Shown: positions 53,086-61,045, numbered from the stretch's first letter. The stretch: 64,000 bases of DNA from Rhizobiales bacterium Ga0077537 (GCA_001464955.1 LNEM01000008.1:102401-166400); one strand, 5' to 3'. The notes: generated from the letters alone by a model not told the origin. Numbers and translations are program-made.

Positions 53086-53844
53086 TCACATGGCGAAGCG
53101 CGACATGCCGCCATCGACCGGAATGACCGTGCCGGTGATGTAGCTGGCGCGCGGCGAGGCGAGGAAGGCCACCAGATCGGCCAGTTCCTCGGGCTCACCA
53201 AAGCGGCCCATCGGCACGAACTGCTCGATGTAGCGCTGCTTGGCGACCGGGTCGGGATGCAGGCGCTCGCGGATCTGCTCGCTGTCGATGCGGCCCGGCG
53301 GCACGCAGTTGACGGTGATGCCGTCGCGGGCGAGGTCTCGCGAAAGGCCCTTCGCCCAGGCGTGGACAGCGGCGCAGGCCGCCAGAGCGGAACTCGTGGC
53401 GAGCGGCTCGACGATGCCTGTGACGTTGACGATACGGCCCCAGCGGGCGGCGCGCATCGCCGGCATGAAGGCGTTGGTCAGGCGCCGGACGGTGGTGAAC
53501 TTCAGGTCGAAGCCCGCGTTCCAGACATCATCCGGTGACATGGGATCGGGCTTGCTCGACAGGCCCGCATTGTTGACGAGGATGTCGAGACCGCCGAATG
53601 CGTCGTGGATCGTCTTGCGCACCGTCTCGGGCGCCGCCTGATCCATGAGGTCCGCGACGACCACCAGCGGCCGGCGGCCGCAGGACGCCTCGATCTCGCC
53701 GGCCAAAGCCTCCAGCCGGTCGCCACGCCGCGCGAGAATGGCGAGGCGCGTCCCCTCCGCCGCCATGACGCGGGCGATGCCGACGCCGATGCCGGCACTG
53801 GCACCGGTGACGAGGCACGACTTGTCCTTCAGCTTCAAATCCAC
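53086..53844 (-). CDS. SDR-family protein lacking the catalytic Ser-Tyr-Lys
   Basis: A 252-residue Rossmann protein. Cofactor motif TGASAGIG and NNAG are intact and the C terminus YITGTVIPVDGG is standard. The active site is not: the Ser position reads NVTGIVEP, and where YxxxK should stand the alignment to AAVH gives ALAAC, so Tyr is Ala and Lys is Cys. The substrate loop PPGRIDSEQIRERL is present. It may bind NAD(P) without classical catalysis, or use other residues. GTG at 53844 follows CAGGAG with 7 bases spacing. Within the flavoprotein operon, 49 bases behind the fumarase-like gene. Confidence 0.83.
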   Translation of the reverse strand: MDLKLKDKSCLVTGASAGIGVGIARVMAAEGTRLAILARRGDRLEALAGEIEASCGRRPLVVVADLMDQAAPETVRKTIHDAFGGLDILVNNAGLSSKPDPMSPDDVWNAGFDLKFTTVRRLTNAFMPAMRAARWGRIVNVTGIVEPLATSSALAACAAVHAWAKGLSRDLARDGITVNCVPPGRIDSEQIRERLHPDPVAKQRYIEQFVPMGRFGEPEELADLVAFLASPRASYITGTVIPVDGGMSRFAM

Positions 53845-53893
53845 GAACGAACTCCTGATCTGGTATCGGCTCTCGCGGGTGACGGGCAGCCGA

Positions 53894-54856
53894 CTATTCG
53901 GCGGCCTGTCGCTCGCCGGGTGCTTCCCACTCGACCGTCGCGCGGCGCGAATAGTCGGTGAACCATTCGGGGTCCGTCCGGTATTCGACGCGGCCATCCG
54001 GGTGGAGGCGGGCGACGGCGCGGCGCGACGACAGGCAGAACATGTGCACGCTCATCGGCATGCCGCCGGTGTGGCAATAGCCGACCTCGATGTGGCAGTC
54101 GACCACCATCGAGGAGCCCATGAAGCCCATGGCGCCCATGCCGATGGAATTGCCGAGTTCCTTCAGCTCGTCCTCGAGCGCGGCGATCTTCGGGTCCGGG
54201 TTCTTCGAGCCGACGACGCGCAGGCAGGCGGCCTGCTTGCCGAGCACCGAGCAAATGTCCTTCGAGCCGCCGAGACCGATGCCGACGATCGCGGGCTGGC
54301 AGGCGAGGCCGCGCTTTCCGAAAGCGATGCAGGTATCGAGAAAGAAGCGCTTGATGCCGTCGATGCCGTCGCCGGGGAAGAGCATCCGGTAGTCGGTGCC
54401 GAAGAGGCCGCCCTTGTGCACCGTGACGAGGTCGATCCAGTCGCCCTCGGGGTGGAAGGCGTACTCGATCTCGGGCGCGCCGATGCCGCAGTTGTTGTTG
54501 TGGTCGGTGCGCCAGAGGGGATGCACGCGATTGGGCCGGAGCGGCACGTCCTGCGTCGCCTTGGCGGTGGCCCGGCGCAGCGCCGCCTCCAGCGCCACCG
54601 GGCCACCCTCGACGCGGGCGTCGTTGCCGTACTTCACATACCAGCGCGGCACGCCGGTATCGCCGCACATGGCGCGGCGGTCCTCTTTCGCCGCCTCGTA
54701 GTTCTCGAGCATCGCCTGGATGACGAACGAGGAGAGATCACCCTTCTCGGAATTGGCGCAGGCGCGGAGCCCGCCGAGGTAGTCGTCGGGGATTTCGATG
54801 GCCGCCTTCGCCATGAGGGTTTCAGCGGTCTTCTGGATCTGGGAGATGGGGATCAT
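53894..54856 (-). CDS. Class I fumarate/tartrate hydratase alpha subunit (TtdA-like)
   Basis: A 320-residue [4Fe-4S] hydro-lyase subunit. Cluster Cys candidates are Cys64 (MCGDTGVP), Cys186 (ACQPAIVGIGLGGSKD, replacing the more usual CPP by CQP) and Cys274 (MFCLSSRRA) behind CHTGGMP. NNNCGIGAPEI adds further Cys. The family removes or adds water on fumarate, L-tartrate or similar acids, and the active site needs a beta subunit (about 190 residues), which is not adjacent or elsewhere in the window. The start overlaps the Uma2 gene by 4 bases (ATGA). Third gene of the flavoprotein operon. Confidence 0.88.
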   Translation of the reverse strand: MIPISQIQKTAETLMAKAAIEIPDDYLGGLRACANSEKGDLSSFVIQAMLENYEAAKEDRRAMCGDTGVPRWYVKYGNDARVEGGPVALEAALRRATAKATQDVPLRPNRVHPLWRTDHNNNCGIGAPEIEYAFHPEGDWIDLVTVHKGGLFGTDYRMLFPGDGIDGIKRFFLDTCIAFGKRGLACQPAIVGIGLGGSKDICSVLGKQAACLRVVGSKNPDPKIAALEDELKELGNSIGMGAMGFMGSSMVVDCHIEVGYCHTGGMPMSVHMFCLSSRRAVARLHPDGRVEYRTDPEWFTDYSRRATVEWEAPGERQAAE

Positions 54857-55467
54857 CGGCAGTCTCGGTCCATTGCGGGTGAGGGCGCGGCTTCATCCAG
54901 CGGCCAGAGGATGTCGAGGGCGAAGGTGTGGCTCTCGAAGGGCGGGGCGGCGACGGGCTCGGCATCCTTGAAGGTCGCCACAATGAGCCACTTGCCGCCG
55001 GTCAGGGTCAGCACCTCGAGGGTCCTGGCGACGGGATCGACATACCAGGCGTGGCTGACGCCGAACTCGGCGTAGATCGCGAGCTTGTCGGTGCGGTCGA
55101 TGCGCTGCGTCGATGGCGAGAGGATCTCGGAGACCCAATCCGGCGGCGTCTCGATCCAGGCCGTGTCGGGCAAATGCGGCAGCCGCTCGCGCCGCCAGCC
55201 GGCGAGATCAGGGACGACGACGTGGGGGCCGAGGTGAAGTTCGGGTTCGGGCAGGAACAGCCAACCTCCCGGGCCGCCGCGGCCGCGATCGAACGGGCCA
55301 TCGAGTTCGGCCGTCATCCGGCCGGCAGCCCGGGCATGGCGCGGGTTGGGGCGCGGGTACGCGTGCAGCGCCCCATAAAGGATCTCGCCGACCATATGCG
55401 GCGGCAACGCCTCGATGTCGGCGTAGGTGGCGGGTTTTTCTCTCGTGTGCAGCATGTCGTCCAGCAT
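54853..55467 (-). CDS. Uma2-family (DUF820) PD-(D/E)XK endonuclease-like protein
   Basis: A 204-residue protein. YADIEALPPHMVGEILYGAL and PELHLGPHVVVPDLAGWRRERLP contain the first catalytic residues (Asp in VPDLAGW), WVSEILSPSTQRIDRTDKLAIYAEFGV holds Glu and the basic residues, and HAWYVDPVARTLEVL is the last strand, a typical Uma2 domain. The function of these often many-copied proteins is unknown. Start MLDDMLHT at 55467; MLHT (55455) also possible. It is oddly embedded in a metabolic operon, with 64 bases to the flavoprotein gene and a 4-base overlap with the fumarase-like gene. Confidence 0.86.
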   Translation of the reverse strand: MLDDMLHTREKPATYADIEALPPHMVGEILYGALHAYPRPNPRHARAAGRMTAELDGPFDRGRGGPGGWLFLPEPELHLGPHVVVPDLAGWRRERLPHLPDTAWIETPPDWVSEILSPSTQRIDRTDKLAIYAEFGVSHAWYVDPVARTLEVLTLTGGKWLIVATFKDAEPVAAPPFESHTFALDILWPLDEAAPSPAMDRDCR

Positions 55468-55531
55468 GGGCCTGTTACAGCTTCACATTCCTAGCATGAA
55501 CCGACTTCCCGCCTGCCACTTACCGGTGCCC

Positions 55532-57295
55532 TCACTCCGCGGCCTGGGGCTGGTCCTTGATCAGCGTCTCGCCGGGCTTCACGTGCGTGAAAGCGACGGG
55601 CTCGGTCGTCACATGGAGTTTGCCGTCTGCCTTGCTCACCACCGTGAAGCGCGAGGTCGCCAGATCGCCCGCGTCCTTGAAATCCTCGCGGAAGTGCGAG
55701 CCGCGGCTGTTCTCGCGCGCAAGTGCTGCATGCGCCACGACCTTCGACATGGCGATCTGCGACCGGAGGTTCAACCAGTCGTGCCAGGAGAGATTGAACG
55801 CGCGGTCGCCGTCCGGCACGCCGGCCGCCATGAGGTCGGCCTCCAGCTCGTCGAGCTTGCCGAGTGCGCGCTCCATGCCGGCCTTCTCGCGGATGATGCC
55901 GACGTCGTCCCACATGAGGTCGAGGAGCGTGTCGCGAACGCGGTTGGTATCCCCCCGCTGGATGCGGAAAGGCAACTCGGCGGACTCCCTCGCGGCCTTC
56001 ACCACGTCCATGTCGGGCTCGCGGGGCCCAAGGCCGCGCTTCAGGTCGGCCGCCATCGTCTCGCCTGCGATACCGCCGTAGACCGTCGAGTTGGCGACGC
56101 CGTTGCCGCCGAGCCGGTTCGCACCGTGGACGCCGCCCGCGTCCTCGCCCGCGCAATAGAGGCCGGTGACCGCCGTCGACGTGTCGACCTTCACCACCAC
56201 GCCGCCCATCAGATAATGCGCCGTGGGCACCACCTCGACGAGGCCGCCCGCCAGGTCGAAGCCGCAGTCACGGCAGCGCTCGACCATGCCCTTGAACATC
56301 TTCGCGACCTTCTCCGGTCCCAGATGCCCCATGGAGATATAGAGGCCGCCGTTCGGCGTCGTGCGGCCGGCCAGCATCTCGCGATACATGGACTGGGAGA
56401 CGAGATCGCGGGTCGCCCGCTCGCCGCGCGGATCGTAGTTGAACATGAAGCGCTGCTTGGCGCCGTCGAGCAGGTAGCCGCCCGCGCCGCGCAGGCCCTC
56501 CTCGATGATGGTGCCGGTCATGCGCGTGTCGGGGCCCGCCAAGACGCCGGTCGGGTGGAACTGCACCATCTCCATGTCGCGGAGCGGCAGCCCGTAGTCG
56601 AGCGCCATGGCGAGGCCGTCCATGGCCTTGTCGCCGGAGGGCGTATGGTACTTGTACATCGTCGGGCCGCCGCCGGTCGCGAGCAATACGGCCTTGGCCG
56701 TGACGAGGCGGAACTTGCCTGTGCGGATGTCGATGAACAACGCTCCGGCCGTTGGCGGCGCCTTCGGTTGCGCAGTGCCAACCGGCGCGTGTCCCTTCTC
56801 GGGGATCAGCGCGATCGCGCGATGCTCCTCCATACGGCGGATGGGGCGCGCCCAGACCTGCTCCATCAGCCGGTTGATGATCTCGATGCCGGTGAGATCA
56901 CCCTTGTGGACGGTGCGGTCGAAGGTCTGGCCGGCAAACGCCTTGCCGTGCAGCGAACCGTCGGCATTCCGGTCGAAGAAGCAGCCGACCTCGTTCTCGA
57001 GTTCGCGCACGCGCTCGATCGCCTTCACCACCAGCGTCCAGGCGAGTTCCTGGTTCGGCAGCCACTTGCCGCCCTCGATGGTGTCCATGAAATGGCGCTC
57101 GATCGAATCGCCCTTGTGGAGCGCGACGTTGTATCCGCCCTGCACCATGCGGGTGCAGCCGGACTTGCCGAGCAGGCCCTTGGTCGCCACGGTGATATCG
57201 AGGCCGGGATTGGCCTGATGGGCGTGCAGCGCCGCGAAGAGGCCCGCCCCGCCCGAGCCGAGGATCAGAATGTCGGTTTCGTGCCGCTCGATCAT
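55532..57295 (-). CDS. Succinate dehydrogenase/fumarate reductase-like flavoprotein subunit (no covalent-FAD His)
   Basis: A 587-residue FAD protein of the SdhA/FrdA/NadB family. ILILGSGGAGLFAALHAHQ (from residue 9) binds FAD; FHPTGVL, GGLYISMGHLG and CAGEDAGGVHGANRLGGNGVA are core dicarboxylate-site motifs; the C-terminal RSQIAMSKVVAHAALAREN SRG region is typical. At the position of the FAD-linked His (SHT in SdhA) the sequence reads GCTRMVQGGYN, so flavin is likely non-covalent. Its electron partners are encoded divergently (58586-60022). ATG at 57295 follows GGGAGCAACGC. Substrate could be succinate, fumarate or a related dicarboxylate; it heads the minus-strand operon. Confidence 0.88.
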   Translation of the reverse strand: MIERHETDILILGSGGAGLFAALHAHQANPGLDITVATKGLLGKSGCTRMVQGGYNVALHKGDSIERHFMDTIEGGKWLPNQELAWTLVVKAIERVRELENEVGCFFDRNADGSLHGKAFAGQTFDRTVHKGDLTGIEIINRLMEQVWARPIRRMEEHRAIALIPEKGHAPVGTAQPKAPPTAGALFIDIRTGKFRLVTAKAVLLATGGGPTMYKYHTPSGDKAMDGLAMALDYGLPLRDMEMVQFHPTGVLAGPDTRMTGTIIEEGLRGAGGYLLDGAKQRFMFNYDPRGERATRDLVSQSMYREMLAGRTTPNGGLYISMGHLGPEKVAKMFKGMVERCRDCGFDLAGGLVEVVPTAHYLMGGVVVKVDTSTAVTGLYCAGEDAGGVHGANRLGGNGVANSTVYGGIAGETMAADLKRGLGPREPDMDVVKAARESAELPFRIQRGDTNRVRDTLLDLMWDDVGIIREKAGMERALGKLDELEADLMAAGVPDGDRAFNLSWHDWLNLRSQIAMSKVVAHAALARENSRGSHFREDFKDAGDLATSRFTVVSKADGKLHVTTEPVAFTHVKPGETLIKDQPQAAE

Positions 57296-57485
57296 GCGTT
57301 GCTCCCGGAGCGCCCACTCGTCCGGCGGCTCCCTCGTTGTCCGGTGACAGAGTGACGGCATCGCGCGCCCGATCGCAAGCCCCCGAAAGGTCTCCGGACC
57401 TCGTCCAGCGGGGATCGCGCGACGAGTCCTCTTGGCAAACCGGCAGATTGGCCGTTCTCTAGCGCTCCCCAGCGGAGATCACGCG

Positions 57486-58589
57486 ATGCCGACACGTAAT
57501 CCCTTCACCAATCCCGATACGCGCAGCGCTGTCGAAGGCCCCTTCGCGCGCGAGGAAGTCGTACTTGCCAACCGCAACCACGGGATTGCGCTCGAAATGC
57601 TGCGGCACGACGTGACGCCGGCCGGGTTGCATTATCTGCTCAACCACTTCGACATTCCCTATGTCTCCGAGGCGGATGCGGCGGCGTGGACGCTCAGCAT
57701 CGGTGGCACGGTCGAGCGGTCGATCTCGATCCCGCTCGCCGAGATCAAGGCGCTGCCGGCGGTCACGCAACGGGTGACGCTCGAATGCGCGGGCAACGGG
57801 CGGGGCCTCTTCGAGCCGCGCTGGCCATCGATGCCGTGGATGCGGGAGGCCGTCGGGACGGCCGAATGGACCGGCACGCCGCTCCGGGCGGTGCTCGACC
57901 GGGCCGGGCTCAAGCCCGAGACCATCGACATCTCGTTTCACGGCATCGACAGCGGTTTCGACAAGTCGAACGAGCATGAATACGGCCGCAGCCTGAAACC
58001 GGACCTCGCACGCGACGAGAACGTCCTCCTCGTCTGGGCCATGAACGGGCAGCCGCTCCTGCCGCAGCACGGCTTCCCGCTGCGCATGATCGTGCCGGGC
58101 TGGTACGGCATGGCGAGCGTCAAGTGGCTCAACCGGATCGAGGCGCGGGCCACACCCTACCAAGGCTATCAGCAGGTCGGCACCTACCACTTCCGCCAGA
58201 AAGAGGGCGAGCAGGGCACGCCGATCACCACCATGCGGGTCAAGTCGCTGATGGTACCGCCCGGCATCCCGGACTGGTATTCGCGGAAGCGCCTCGTCGA
58301 AAAGGGGCCGGTCACGATCTATGGACGGGCCTGGTCCGGAGGCGGCACGGCCATCGCGCGGGTCGAGGTGTCGATCAACGGCGTCTGGCGGGATGCCGAA
58401 CTCGATCCGCCTGCCGGACGCTTCGCCTGGCGCGGCTGGCGGCTCGCCTGGGACGCGACGCCCGGCGGCTACGACATCGCGTGCCGGGCGACCGACGTCG
58501 CCGGCAACACCCAGCCGACCGAGGCGATCTACGACCGGGGGGGGTTCGGCAACAACTCGCTGCACAGCATCGAGGTGTTCGTCCGATGA
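57486..58589 (+). CDS. Sulfite-oxidase-family molybdoenzyme, cytoplasmic
   Basis: A 367-residue molybdopterin protein. The Mo-coordinating Cys101 sits in RVTLECAGNGRGLFEP, followed by VGTAEWTGTPLRAVLDRAG and FPLRMIVPGWYGMASVKWLNRIEA, the SUOX core, and then the C-terminal Mo-co dimerisation domain (ITTMRVKSLMVPP onwards). No heme domain and no Sec or Tat signal is seen, so it should be cytoplasmic, unlike SoxC or YedYZ. It shares a 4-base ATGA overlap with the iron-sulfur subunit gene, implying coupled synthesis with the membrane complex. Sulfite or another oxo-acceptor may be the substrate; not known. Confidence 0.87.
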   Translation: MPTRNPFTNPDTRSAVEGPFAREEVVLANRNHGIALEMLRHDVTPAGLHYLLNHFDIPYVSEADAAAWTLSIGGTVERSISIPLAEIKALPAVTQRVTLECAGNGRGLFEPRWPSMPWMREAVGTAEWTGTPLRAVLDRAGLKPETIDISFHGIDSGFDKSNEHEYGRSLKPDLARDENVLLVWAMNGQPLLPQHGFPLRMIVPGWYGMASVKWLNRIEARATPYQGYQQVGTYHFRQKEGEQGTPITTMRVKSLMVPPGIPDWYSRKRLVEKGPVTIYGRAWSGGGTAIARVEVSINGVWRDAELDPPAGRFAWRGWRLAWDATPGGYDIACRATDVAGNTQPTEAIYDRGGFGNNSLHSIEVFVR

Positions 58590-59344
58590 GCGCCGCCGAC
58601 ACGACCGAAAAGCCCAGAGACGCGGCACACGGTACCATCGAGGTTTCGATCTGGCGCGGGCGGGACGAGGGCCGCTACGAGACCTTCCGCGTGCCGATGC
58701 GCGAAAGCCAGACCGTCCTCGACATCGTCACGCACGTGCAGCGGCACCTGGACCCGACGCTCGCCTATCGCTTCGCGTGCCGGGTTGGTGTCTGCGGCTC
58801 CTGCGCCATGACGGTCAACGGGCGGCCGCGCTGGACGTGCCGCACGCACGTCTCGAAGGTGGTCGAGAACGGCCGGATCGAAATCGGGCCGCTGGCGAAC
58901 CTGCCGGTGATCAAGGATCTCGCCGCCGACATGTCGCCGTTCTTCGAGAAGTGGCAGGAAGCCAAAGGCGCCTTCACGCCCTCGAAGACGCGCGAGGCCG
59001 ATATCGAGCCGATCTCGCCGGAGACGCGCGAGCGCAAGATCATCGACGCGGCCATCGAGTGCATCAACTGCGGCGTCTGCTTCGCGGCCTGCGACACCGT
59101 CCGCTGGAACGAGGACTACATGGGTCCCGCCGCGCTCAACCGCGCCTGGACGCTCGTCAACGACGTGCGCGACGCGGGCAACGCCGCCCGCGTCCATGCC
59201 GTGGCGCAAGGTGGCGGCTGCCACGCCTGCCATACGCACCAGAGCTGCGAGCAGCACTGTCCGGTCGGGCTCAACCCGACGGCCTCCATCGCCGGCCTCA
59301 AGCGGCGCACCATGCAGGCCTTCATTCGGGGAGAGCTCGAGTGA
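58586..59344 (+). CDS. SdhB/FrdB-like iron-sulfur subunit
   Basis: A 252-residue three-cluster protein. [2Fe-2S] ligands are Cys65, Cys70, Cys73 and Cys85 (CRVGVCGSC ... WTC), the [4Fe-4S] set is Cys159, 162, 165, 169 (CINCGVCFAAC) and the [3Fe-4S]/third cluster uses CHACHTHQSCEQHCPVG near residues 214-230. It transfers electrons from the flavoprotein at 55532-57295 to the membrane subunits. Translationally coupled on both sides, ATGA with the sulfite-oxidase-like gene and GTGA with the first membrane subunit. Confidence 0.92.
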   Translation: MSAADTTEKPRDAAHGTIEVSIWRGRDEGRYETFRVPMRESQTVLDIVTHVQRHLDPTLAYRFACRVGVCGSCAMTVNGRPRWTCRTHVSKVVENGRIEIGPLANLPVIKDLAADMSPFFEKWQEAKGAFTPSKTREADIEPISPETRERKIIDAAIECINCGVCFAACDTVRWNEDYMGPAALNRAWTLVNDVRDAGNAARVHAVAQGGGCHACHTHQSCEQHCPVGLNPTASIAGLKRRTMQAFIRGELE

Positions 59345-59667
59345 ACGTCCGCCTCTACGTGCTGCAGCGCGCGACGGCGCTCCTCATGGTGCCGCTGATC
59401 CTTGGGCACCTCGCGATCATCTTCTATGCGACCCGGCAGGGGCTGACCGCGGCCGACATCTTCGGCCGCACCAAGGGCAGCATCGGCTGGGCCGCCTACT
59501 ACGCCGTCTTCGTCATCGCCGCCTCGGTGCATGGCGCCATCGGCCTCCGCGCGATCCTGCGCGAATGGGGCGGGCTGACGGGGCGCGCGCTCGATCTCGC
59601 GATGTGGGCCTTCGGGCTCGTCCTGCTGGTGCTCGGCCTCCGCGCCGTCTACGCGGTGGTGGTCTGA
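59341..59667 (+). CDS. SdhC-like membrane anchor subunit
   Basis: A 108-residue protein with three hydrophobic helices. RATALLMVPLILGHLAIIFYA and AASVHGAIGLRAILREW provide His residues for possible heme b binding, in the FrdC/SdhC pattern. It starts with GTG at 59341 overlapping the iron-sulfur subunit's stop (GTGA). Together with the next gene it should anchor the complex and pass electrons to quinone. Confidence 0.82.
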   Translation: MNVRLYVLQRATALLMVPLILGHLAIIFYATRQGLTAADIFGRTKGSIGWAAYYAVFVIAASVHGAIGLRAILREWGGLTGRALDLAMWAFGLVLLVLGLRAVYAVVV

Positions 59668-59668
59668 G

Positions 59669-60022
59669 ATGGCGAAGCCGCGCAACACGACCTACCGGCG
59701 CGAGCCGCTCTGGAGAGCCGCGATGGTGCATCGCATCTCGGGGCTGCTGCTCGCCTGCTTCCTGCCGCTGCATTTCCTCGCGCTGGCGCTGGCGCTCGAC
59801 GGCGAACAGCGCCTCGACGGATTCCTGCGCTGGACGGATCAGCCGCTCTTCAAGGTCGCCGAGACGGTGCTCGTCGGGCTGCTGGCGGTGCATCTCCTCG
59901 GCGGCATCCGGGTGCTCGCCATCGAGAACCTGCCGTGGCGTCCGGGGCAGAAGCAGATGGCCATGGGCGCCATCGCGGTGGCGACGCTGGTCGCGGCGGC
60001 ATTTCTCGTGCGCATCGTCTGA
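59669..60022 (+). CDS. SdhD-like membrane anchor subunit
   Basis: A 117-residue protein with three helices. RAAMVHRISGLLLACFLPLHFLAL and LLAVHLLGGIRVLAIENL carry His candidates for heme b or the quinone site, as in cytochrome b556 subunits. It begins one base after the previous stop codon and ends the plus-strand operon. The kdsD-type gene converges 13 bases downstream. Confidence 0.84.
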   Translation: MAKPRNTTYRREPLWRAAMVHRISGLLLACFLPLHFLALALALDGEQRLDGFLRWTDQPLFKVAETVLVGLLAVHLLGGIRVLAIENLPWRPGQKQMAMGAIAVATLVAAAFLVRIV

Positions 60023-60035
60023 CGAGTGCGCGCGC

Positions 60036-60998
60036 TCAGCCGGCGCCGACCCGCAGCAGATCGTGAATGTGGAGGATGCCGACCGGGCGGTTTCCGTCGA
60101 CCACGAACAGCGCCGAGATGCGGCTGGCGTTCATGGTCTCCAGCGCCGAGGCCGCCATGGTGCCGGCGGCGATCGTCTTCGGCCCGCGTGTCATGACGTC
60201 GGCGGCTTTCGCCGCGAGAAGCTCGCTTCCCATGTTGCGGCGCAGGTCACCGTCGGTGATGACACCGACGAGATTGCCGCCGCCGTCGATGACGCCGAGG
60301 CAGCCGAACGACTTCGCCGACATGGTGACGATGGCGGTCGACATCGGCTCGGTCTCGGGCACCAGCGGCAGGCGATCGCCCGTGTGCATGAGGTCACCGA
60401 CGAGCTTCAGGCGTCCACCGAGCGAGCCGCCAGGGTGGAAGGTCTTGAAGTCCTGCGCCGAGAAGCCCCGCGCCTCCAGCAGCGCGATCGCCAGACAGTC
60501 GCCGAGGGCGAGCTGGATCAGTGTCGATGTCGTCGGCGCGAGGCCGTGCGGGCAGGCCTCGACCACCTGCGGCATCAACAGGCAGATATCGGACGAGCGA
60601 CCGAGGGCGCTTTCGGCGCGGCTCGTCATGCCGATCAACGGCACGGCGAAGCGGCGCGAGTAGGTGATGATGCTCGCGAGTTCCGCCGTTTCGCCGGACC
60701 ACGACAGCGCCAGCACCACGTCGCCCTGCGAGATCATGCCGAGGTCGCCGTGCGAGGCTTCGCCGGGGTGGACGAAATAGGCCGGCGTGCCGGTGGAGGA
60801 GAACGTCGAGGCGATCTTGACGCCGATATGGCCGCTCTTGCCCATGCCGGTGACGATGACGCGGCCCGGCGCCTTCAGGATGCGACCCGCCGCCTTGACG
60901 ACCGATTCGCCGAGCGGGCCATCGACGGCTTCGCGCAGGGCCACGAGGCCGGCCTGTCCGATTTCCAGCGATTTGCCAATGGAGTCCAGGACGCTCAC
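60036..60998 (-). CDS. kdsD: Arabinose-5-phosphate isomerase (KdsD/KpsF/GutQ)
   Basis: A 320-residue isomerase making D-arabinose-5-phosphate from ribulose-5-phosphate for KDO and lipopolysaccharide. The N-terminal SIS domain shows VIVTGMGKSGHIGVKIAST, HPGEASHGDLGMI and LALSWSGETAEL; THPGGSLGGRL-like sequence (TFHPGGSLGGRLKLV) marks the end of the domain, and two CBS domains (about 205-320) follow. Length is normal. An 8-bp inverted repeat lies just upstream of the start. It follows the enoyl-CoA hydratase gene by 122 bases. Confidence 0.94.
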   Translation of the reverse strand: MSVLDSIGKSLEIGQAGLVALREAVDGPLGESVVKAAGRILKAPGRVIVTGMGKSGHIGVKIASTFSSTGTPAYFVHPGEASHGDLGMISQGDVVLALSWSGETAELASIITYSRRFAVPLIGMTSRAESALGRSSDICLLMPQVVEACPHGLAPTTSTLIQLALGDCLAIALLEARGFSAQDFKTFHPGGSLGGRLKLVGDLMHTGDRLPLVPETEPMSTAIVTMSAKSFGCLGVIDGGGNLVGVITDGDLRRNMGSELLAAKAADVMTRGPKTIAAGTMAASALETMNASRISALFVVDGNRPVGILHIHDLLRVGAG

Positions 60999-61009
60999 GA
61001 TTCGTCTCC

Positions 61010-61045
61010 CGTTCGAGATGGTCAGTGGTATTGCCTACTCGAACG
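61010..61045. promoter_or_regulatory. Inverted repeat upstream of kdsD
   Basis: CGTTCGAG (61010-61017) and CTCGAACG (61038-61045) are perfect inverted copies with a 20-base spacer, beginning 12 bases before the kdsD start on the minus strand. Candidate operator; no regulator known. Confidence 0.35.
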
